Origin: Phoronis ovalis
Lineage: Eukaryota; Phoronida; Phoronidae
Reading direction: 5' to 3'
NCBI GenBank assembly: GCA_028565635.1
Contig: JAOXYB010027723.1
Location: 2,204-15,450 of the forward strand
Length of the DNA: 13,247 bases
Position 1 is the stretch's first letter; the number at the start of each line of letters is the position of its first letter. Under the pieces are notes generated by a model that was not told the origin of the DNA, made no database searches, and worked only from the letters and a program-made list of their open reading frames with translations. The position numbers and the translations under genes are program-made. Positions 1 to 9,300 of this stretch are shown here, one piece after another.

Positions 1-264
1 ATTTTTTCCTTAAAAATCAGTGAGTAGCACGAGCTAGTATGCACATCCGGTATAGCATGACATGCATTCTAGCTATGTCTATCTACCTTAATGATACCAC
101 CAAAATACCTTCTGTACACATTGAAGAGTTACATTTCTTGGAATGCATAATCTAAAGGGAATGAGCTACCGCTCTGGTATATTTCATCATTTATGCAATG
201 CATGCTTTCTCTCTGTTTTTGAAGCTTAGTTTTTAAGTGAAAAGCAATAAAGATCGAATTTTAC
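1..264. other. intron sequence after the last visible LPCAT exon
   Basis: The donor at 264 opens an intron that runs off the left edge. I looked for a second EF-hand exon on the minus strand here and found none. Confidence 0.7.
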
Positions 265-363
265 CTTGAATGCCAACAACACTGTTTCTTCAGAATTAGC
301 TGGTCGAGATACTAATGACAGTCCTATGAGGTATTCCCTAAAGTCTATTGTCCCCGAGTCATC
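265..363 (-). CDS. LPCAT1/2: LPCAT exon: EF-hand calcium loop
   Basis: This 99-bp exon (33 codons, phase 0 to 0) lies between acceptor GTTTTAG and donor GTAAAA. It begins DDSGTIDFREYLIGLSLVS and ends EETVLLAFK. Joined to the previous exon the loop is D-R-D-D-S-G-T-I-D-F-R-E, with acidic or polar ligands at positions 1, 3, 5, 9 and 12 and Gly at 6. It should therefore bind calcium, as in LPCAT2. The reading continues past the left edge of the window, where the family has another EF-hand and a variable tail. Confidence 0.94.
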
Positions 364-3300
364 CTAAAACAAAGTAGTTATGTAAGAGCAGGGAATGGCA
401 TGGCACTCTTTATCTAACCAGGAGCAAAACTGTAATGTATGGTGGTTCAGTAGGTCACAAAATTCGCCTTTTCTGAATTATCAACTACTGTAGCATTCAC
501 TCTGTTTACCATTTTTGTCTATTTGAACATAATTTTTCTTTTTATGATCTAGAACAAAGTGGCATTGGCTGGGTATATTACTTAAATCGACAAGTTTCAT
601 ACTGAAGTACATGTAAGTTTCAAAATTGATATTAGCTCTGTCCACTTTATCATCTCACTTTGTTGTAACTTACAGATATTTATGTAATCCTAAATATAAT
701 TTTAAGACAAGAATGAGGGTTAGTATCGTAGTAACATAAAAATACTTGTCAGGCAGTAGACTATGCAAGTCAGCTTAATTTTTTTTTTATTCAATACACA
801 ATTTTGCAACAAAAATATGAAACCAGTCAATTTATGTACTGTTCTTAGTTGTTTTCAATTTGTTGTAAGTCACAACAAAGTATATTAAAAGAATATATAA
901 AAAAACTAAGAGTGGTGAAAATATTTGAATCCTTCTGTATAGTTATTAAAATTTGAGCCAAAAAACAATGCAAGAAAATATCTATTAAAACCCACAATCC
1001 TAGATCCACTTTAATTTTAATCCTTCCTTTCAATCCAGGGATTACCTACAAAGCTTCTCAATAATATTACCCAATGGATGTTTTCTTCAAGAGTCTTGCC
1101 TCCACCCAGTCTGAACAAATCAAACTGTTAGTGTCCTGTACCTTCTCAACTAACATCTGGGCCTAACCATAGTCTATTTATAATCTCGAAAACAGAAGAA
1201 TGATAATCGCTTTATTTATATATAAAGTGTCCGAGAAAGTCTCGACACCAATCAAACAGCAGCTTACAATAATACGTACAACAGTGGACTTAGCGGGTAG
1301 ATAGTAAAATAGGTCAATCACACAGAGAGAAAGGCTTATCCCGGTTGGGCAAAACTCAGGTTAAAAGTTTAATGACATATTTATTTCGCTCTTGTTAAAT
1401 TGAAAGAAAATAACAACAATTGACTATGGTTAAGCGCAGACATCAATTGAGAAGGTACGGAACACTAACAGATGGATTTATTCAGACTGGTCTCCCCCAT
1501 GGATCTTTAATTTTTGACAATTTACTTTTTACTAACCTATACTGCCTTACTACAGAAAAAGTATAACACCTATGTACCTACCCTATCATACATTTGAAAC
1601 AGATGTTCAAGTGCTTCAGACACAGGTAAGCCCAAATAGTCAGCAAACTGCTGAAGAGTTATTCGGCCATCTTTACTATTAGTAATGTTTGTCATACCGG
1701 AAAATTTATCCAGAAGTTCTTTCATTTGGTCAAAATTCATTCTGGAATACGAAAATAATGATCATAATTACTACATAAGGTATACAATGACTCTTATATA
1801 TATGCTACAAGACAGGAAAAACTCTAAAGATTGAATCAAAACACTACAGGCAAACTAAAGAGATGCTTTCAGCTGAAAATAAAGAATTTCATACTATTTA
1901 TTGAGATTAATTTTGCAATAAAGTAGTGACAGTCTTCATAAATAATGACAGTATAATGTTAGTTTTTACTATTTTACATCAAAATTTCAATTCTAACTTC
2001 AAAGTTCTAAGCAATTCACAGCAGTTAAACAGAGAACTCACCCAAGTTTTCTCTGTAATTTCTGGGTTTCCACTAATCCTGCTGCTATTGGTAAGTTTAG
2101 CTCTTGTGCGTGCAGCATTAAACGACAATCGTCATACGTATGATCAGTTGTGGGGACATTTAAGGCTCTACAACATCAAAAACAAAATTTCAACAAAAAT
2201 TAAAAACAAAAAACCTATTAATAAATGTATATGTATTTGTATCAAAACAGAGAACTGTTTCTCCTATCTGATGGGTTTCGCACAGAAATAAATTTTTACT
2301 TTTTGCTTTTATTGTCTCATCAATTTGATATGGTCGAAGAATTTGCTCCAGACTAATCTATTTACAAATTAGCTGCAAATTTGTTCTACTATGAGCAACC
2401 CTTAAACCTGCACTCTGTCATGTGCTTAAATTCTAGTTCTGTCGTTTATTATGACTCACATTACATGCTGTCCTAGAAAAAACAACTGACACTTACTTAG
2501 CCATGACTTTTCGCACATTAGCTGCATACAGCTTGGTATCTGCCTTTTCTTCTTCACTGGGCTTGTATACAGGTAGATATTCAATAGTAAGACCATTGTG
2601 AAATTGGCACAAAGTTAACCACAGTAGAGTCCATCTGTAGATTAATTAAAGTAACATTGTAAAATCACATCATAAAATCTACACCATTAACCATTTTTAT
2701 TGCAGCTCTTTTTTCAACAGTTTAAGACAGTCATGTTTAATGACAAAAAAACTTGATTTCACAGGTAGATATTCCATTAAACTTTAAAACCTTGGTCATA
2801 AGGCAATTGGTTTAATAAAATAATTACACAGTTTGGTGCAATTTACTGGAGATTAGATTACGTTCCTTTTTTTTAAGAACCTGAGGCTAAACATGCAATT
2901 AGTTTGTGTGCAACAGTTGTTATAATTTGTGGGGCCCTCCATGAAGTACATGCATGCACATAACAACCTGGAAATTAGCTAATAACCAGTACAATACATA
3001 ACAGCAAGGTCACCTCTAAGGGACACCTTGACATTGATTTCTCATTTGGTTAATTGCAGACTTGTTTTATGGTTAAGTATTTTAATATACATTTTCTTAA
3101 GTTTGATATAAAATAAAATTTGAGTCTACTAATAATGTTTCCAAAAAACTATGTTCCTGTTCTTTATTTATTCTTAAGAACTTCATATAAACACAGGTAC
3201 ACTATTTGCATGCATGAATTTTCAGTTTTTCTTCTTCATTGACTTATTTAAGCATAAAAATCTTGATACATGTTTAAAATCAAGTCAAAATAATTTGCAA

Positions 3301-6300
3301 GAACAAATAGTATTATTTGTATTATGTATCGAGATTATCTCGAAAATGAATTAAATAGTAACCTATCAATTTTGAAGAGTTTATGAATTTGAGAAATTTG
3401 AGAAGCAGACTGAAACCAAATAGTGTGTACATGTGAGACCACACATCTGTTGACAAAATAAAGAAAAGCCCAGGTGACAGAAACATGGGTATAAAAGTGG
3501 TAAAAAAAATAATTTAAAGAAATCTTGCAGTTGAGATAACAAATAAACAGGTGGGTATATTGGTGTACTAAAACCAAACATTTTTTTTTCCTCAATTAAT
3601 CTTGGTAAATAATACACAGCTTCTCAAACACTGTAATTGTCCTAAATATTGTTCCAAAGTTATTATTTAACTGTTTTATTATAAGGATTGTTGCCTTATT
3701 TTCACATTTTCAGTAACAAGAGTTTTTTAGGTATAGTTTCACATTCTATGCATTACAGGCAGTTCTGACAAAAAATCTGACAGAATACTTCTGCGAATAA
3801 GAAACTATGGTGAACATTTTGAAAAGAATTATACATGTCATACTTTTGTGTACAACCATTATCAAACACAGTGCATGCACATGTCCTGACGATGGTGTGC
3901 TCACTCGAGAATTTAACAGTTACCCAGCTCGCTAAATACAGTAGATTTGACTTACTGTTCCATTACACATATAGAAAATGGAGCATTTCGTGGGACAGAA
4001 AACATCACAAGACTCAAGCTGTCAAATAATGCTTTACAAGTTTTGACGCGAGGGATGTTTCAAAACTTAGCAAATCTAACACAACTAGAACTAGGACACA
4101 ATGAGATTAGAGGGATTAAGGATGGTGCTTTTATAGGATTACACAATTTGCTTCAGCTTGACATTAGCTATAACAGAATTAAAAATATAACAGAACACAT
4201 GTTTCAAGGATTACACAATTTGCAATCACTTTATATAGATCATAACATCATTTCTGATATAGATGTACATTCTTTACAACTGTTTACAAAGATTGAACAA
4301 ATAATACTTGGGTATAATGAACTAACTGAGATCAAAAATGGAACATTTTTGCCGTTAGGAAGTCTCCAGCATTTGACTTTACAATGCAATAAAATATGTA
4401 ACATTGAAGATGGTGCTTTCAATGGCCTACATCGGTTGCATACATTAACCGTTTGGAAAAACAAACTGAAGCAAGTCAGAAATAAAACTTTTCAAGGATT
4501 AAACAGCATCAAAAGCCTTTTCATAGACAACAATGAAATTTCCTATATCGAAGAAAATGCATTTACCGACTTTCCCGATCTGATATACCTTGGTCTTACA
4601 AACAACAAGATTCAAACATTGCCTCAAACAATGCAAACTAGAAAGTTTTATCGGGGAAAACTTTGGAGCAGTTTAACAATAAACTTTAAAAATAATCCTT
4701 TTCATTGTAATTGCTTACTATCTCCATTGAAAACATGGTTTGATGAAGACTCGGCAGCTCCATTAAAAAATGTTAAAAAAGTTTGTTGCGCAACACCATT
4801 TGTTGGTTATTTAGCAGCAACCAACCAAAGTCTTTCTTGCAGAGCACCCTCTAATCCAACAGTAAAATTTATGAATAATAACATCACTGGGGAACTAATA
4901 AACGTTTCGTGTCACTCTGATGGCGATCCTGCTCCTTCAATAATATGGCAAACACCAGAAAGAAATGTGACCTTTGACCCAAATAAGAATGCATCAGTTT
5001 TGTTCAACAGTGCCCAGATAGAGGTAGAAGTTAATAAAGAACAGGAATACATCTGCTTTGCTACAAACATAATAAGCATGACACAAACAAAAATTAGCCC
5101 AGAGAAAGAATCATAAGACAAATAAGACACATATTCCCCAAGGTAAAACAAGGAAAGACAGAAAAATGCGAACCATTATTTCCAGTGTACTTGGAGCAAC
5201 AGTAAGTCTAGGTATCTTCTGGCTATTGTATTCATTGTTAGACAAATGCACCTGCAAAATCTGGCACAAACGCTTGTAGCTGAAGAAAGAAATTTAAACC
5301 ACATCTATGAATTTATACCATATGACCAAGTGTCACTGTCAGATTTAGAGAGAGCACCCATACCTCAGGTCTCTCTGGAGGAAGCATCTATACCTGAACT
5401 TTCTCCAGAAGATACGCTGAAAGATATACAAGAAGGCTATACAGTCGTAGATAGTATACCAGACAATGTATTTCATCTCTGCAAAGCGATACAAGAAGAT
5501 CAAATGACCAGTTCAAATGCACCAGAAAACAATGAAAGACAACCACAACACCACTACATAAATAGTAACGAGAAGACAATGTCTGATATACTTGCAGCCT
5601 TAACCGAAGAATATGAAAACATGACTGAAGTATAAAATACATGAATACAAATGATGAATCCCCGTATTACATCAATCCTGGACTACATGTAGAAGTGACA
5701 GACTCCTACCTCACATCGAAACAAGTAACGTGTGTTGAATATGAAAATACTGAGAAGAATATTTCAGATCAGGAAAACGAATTGCTTGATTCAAACGAAG
5801 ACAAAATATATGAACTGGCAATATCATTGATTCTTAAATGATGCAAAGGAAGAAATATTTACATAGAATACAAAAATGTGGATATCAAAATCAGGAAATA
5901 TACTATACAATTTTGAACTTGCCATCCTTGAAGTATCAAGAAAGATAAACTGAACATTTAAATTGCATGTGTATTATTATGAACTGAGATAATAAGTAAT
6001 TAATTAAAATTTAAAAAAATACGGTCAGTTATGAATTTAAAATAGCTTCATTTAACTTATACCAATTTACAAAAAGTTTGCTTTAACTCTGAAGCAAATG
6101 GTGGATCATCTATATATAAATTGTTCGTAGCTGCTGCTCTCTTGTAACATGCAGTTCAATTCTTATATGAAGTTATACTACTGCCAAACATGTGTGTGTA
6201 GGAAATGAGGTAGGTGCTAAGTTTTAAGCAACTACAATATTTTATTACATGTTATGTTTACATGATTGCCCGCATTGATTAGAGATATATCACACTTCTT

Positions 6301-9300
6301 GTTAATGTGAATTCCTCTAGTACAAGTCAAGAGCAGAAGGCTTTAGTTTGTTGCTGTTCATAGAAAACTACAAATTGCAGTAAACAAGCAATACAAAGCC
6401 AACCATGAATCAAAACGCAAAATGGAAAGTAAAACTTACGCACTAGGTCCCTCCCATGTCCATGTGTATGTGTCCTGAAATACAAAAATATGCACTGTCA
6501 GATATAAATGTATATAATCTAGCAAATATATTTTATGATAACATGTTGTCAAACTTTAGTAGTTCAGACATAAAATAATGGTAAATTTAAATCAAATAAT
6601 TATTGTACTGAATTTACTATCTTAATAGACTATTTGCATGCACTTGGTGGAGCCACCAGTCTCAGACCCAAACAATCTCTGCATGTCGCATTCTGTGAAT
6701 AAAGAATGATGTAGTTCTTCGTGTGCTCACGTGATTCATTCACAAAACGCATGCTGAGCCAAAACCAAAAAAAAATATTATGTTCTTTGATCTAAGAAAT
6801 ACCCTCCTTTTGTAAGCATATCAATACATAAAAAACTATTTGTTAATATTTTTTCTAAAGTCAGATTTAAAAAAAAACATGTTTTGTGTATAACTAAAGG
6901 ATGCCGGTATTGAAAAGGTCTGACTCTAGCGCCCTCAACTGCATGCAAATAGTCTATTAGAAGGATAAAATGCAAGTCTAAATGACACATCTGCAATGTT
7001 TACAGAAAGTAACTGTATATTTCATTAAATTATGATGTCTTCTACATGACAAATACATTTTGATGTGAACTTGGGGGATACGTCTACTTCTACACAACTG
7101 TGTATTTATTCGAAACAGGACGACATTTGCTACTGTTAGGAATTTGTGACAGGGAGTGTCCAATAAACACATTCTAAAAAACAAAATACTCACCAATGAA
7201 TTTGTGTATCGTATACATAATGGTTGAACAGGGACACCAGGAATAAATGCACCTGTGAAATGATTGAATTCTATTGTATTTTGCATTAGTCACAGGATGT
7301 GTTTTCAGATTATAATTATGGTACAGCTGTCTATCCCAAAATACAACCAAAATGCTCTGGCTACCAAAAATATTCTAATGAGACTGCATCTACTACTGTT
7401 GAGTCTATATGCAGGTTTCTATAGCGAGGCAACTAAATTTCTGAGGCCCAATATGTACATGTATGATAGATTACGTTTTGTTTGCGACAAAGTAGTAATT
7501 GCTGCCACCTTTTGGTATAGTTTGAAGGTTATTAATAAACTATTCACATGCACTTGGTGGAGCCACTAGTCACAAACACAAATGTTCCCAGCATGCCACA
7601 CTTTATGAATGATCAGTTTGAGTGACAAGCTGGACACATTCAGGTCTGAGTCCAGCGACTTCATCAAGTGCATGCAAATAGTCTGTTAGTAACCATATCA
7701 ATTATATTCACATACTAGAAAATTCAAGCGCTTTAAAGTATATCTCTTTTGTCACTGGTGGAGAGTACCACATAGTATAAGATTTTAAAATGTTACATTT
7801 GCTTACGTAGCTTGTTACACACTTATAAAGCTGTTTCCGTCATTTATATACCTGTGTTTCGTTTTCATACTATTTTGCATCTGTTAGCTAAAAAAATTGT
7901 GAAGTAAGGAATGATGAAGATAACGCTAGCCTTTATACATACATACCTTGTTTAAATGAGATGAGACATGTTCGATTACCACAGGTGCCTTCTGGGAAAA
8001 TCATCATCTGCGGCCACTTACCACCAGAATTAGCTCTTTCCACAATTTCTTTGATGGTATTTTGTCGTGAATTTGGATCCTCACGCTGAACAAATACTGG
8101 CTCAGTAAGTCTTGCTAATGCTAAAATAATAATTAATATTTTGTATTCCATTGATGCATAATAAGTAATAAAAAGAAGCTAACAAAGTTTTTAAATTATC
8201 TCCACTGCAACAAATTCTCACCAATTAAAACTAGTATTTTCACAAATATTCTAATGTCAATATTTATTTAGTAATTTAATAAAATACTTGGTCACTTAAT
8301 ACTAATTCACAAAATAACATTTAACACTAAAATCTTTTGTGTACATTTGTCAACTTCAGCTCATAAAACAGCAATTCAGAATTATAAATGTGATGTGTTA
8401 ATAAAATTGTGCTAGTTCATGAAAGGAAGTTAATGAAATGTTGCAGAGACAAACTTATCAACCAAATAACAAGAGTTATAATCATATTAAATTATCCAAT
8501 ATTATATTGAAGTCTTCGGTAAACATTGCATTTAGTTTATGTTATGATAACTTGTGCGCAGTCGATTAACAGAATATCTAGTAAAACAGCCACCAAGTCA
8601 TGACAACAAGCAATTAGGGAAACACCAAAAGGAAACAGGATTTGAACTGAGAGGCTTCCCCATATTACAATTGATATTATAAAATAATACAGCTGTGAAA
8701 GCTAAGTGAAACAACGAGAGGGATCAATGCTGATAATAATGAGACGATTGTTGTTACATGGGCAAATGTCAGGGATGTTAGCTTCTAACAGCGATGTCAA
8801 TAGTAGGCCAGTTACAGGAAAGTGTAGCAAGAAATAATCCAGTGTTATTTTATTATCTTTAAAAAGTGTTAAAGGTAGAAAAGTTAGAGTAAATCTAATG
8901 TAAGTGGGAAAACCTGAAGTCTGCATAAAAATAAGTATTAGGGAACAAAATGCTGATCACAAAGGATCACAGGTTGAATGGAAAGTAAAGCAAAGATGAG
9001 TTCATAAACATAGATTCACAATAGCCTAGTGGAGTAGTATGGTTATAAAAGTTTGTTATCCTTTGTGCCACACTAGGAAACAGTACATAAATAAGCCAGG
9101 CAATTTCACACGTACTTCCTCCTATTGGCATTCTAGCGGATTCTATTCGGGACACTCCTGCAGCCAATGAGTCGTATACCAGAAATGCACAAATGACATC
9201 AATGAATGAGGTGTGAGGAGCACAACACACAATAGGTGCCTCCACCGCACTTTGACATTTCCCTTTAAATTTAATCCAGTAAAAACCAGTTAAAAAGAAA

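Larger units (their letters stand above)
3807..5841 (+). pseudogene. nested intronless LRR-Ig transmembrane receptor, frame broken
   Basis: This is a cell-surface receptor-like gene in one exon, antisense within an LPCAT intron. The pieces in order are a signal peptide from ATG 3807 (MVNILKRIIHVILLCTTII) followed by an LRRNT cap (ACTCPDDG); ten LRRs, LRRCT and an Ig domain (3917-5116); a juxtamembrane stretch and membrane helix (5103-5280); and a tyrosine-rich cytoplasmic tail (5246-5841). Frames change near 3890, 3914, 5105, 5265 and 5632, each by a small indel, and the domain order stays correct across every break. I see no nonsense codon that a frame shift does not explain. The LPCAT exons nearby have no indels, which favours a recent pseudogene over poor assembly, but errors cannot be excluded. 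Its ligand and role are unknown. An ATTAAA at 6003-6008 could be a polyadenylation signal. Confidence 0.75.

Noticed and set aside
1926-2291. Plus-strand open stretch of 121 codons
   Set aside because: It lies opposite the well-supported LPCAT exon 2042-2167, has no recognisable domain and is Lys/Asn-rich at the end as expected from AT-rich intron.
3335-3617. Overlapping minus-strand open stretches with many hydrophobic residues
   Set aside because: The two frames overlap, neither has a family motif or splice context, and the composition follows the AT-rich DNA.
4240-5642. Minus-strand open stretches opposite the LRR-Ig receptor
   Set aside because: They are shadows of the plus-strand receptor frame.
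6778-6996. Minus-strand open stretch of 72 codons
   Set aside because: It lies mostly inside the inverted-repeat element and has no transposase feature.
7264-7569. Plus-strand open stretch of 101 codons
   Set aside because: It lies in an LPCAT intron, ends inside a MITE copy and shows no domain.
8702-8926. Minus-strand open stretch of 74 codons, tested as a further LPCAT exon
   Set aside because: It has no HX4D or other acyltransferase motif, and exon 9116-9339 already joins 7947-8120 in frame.
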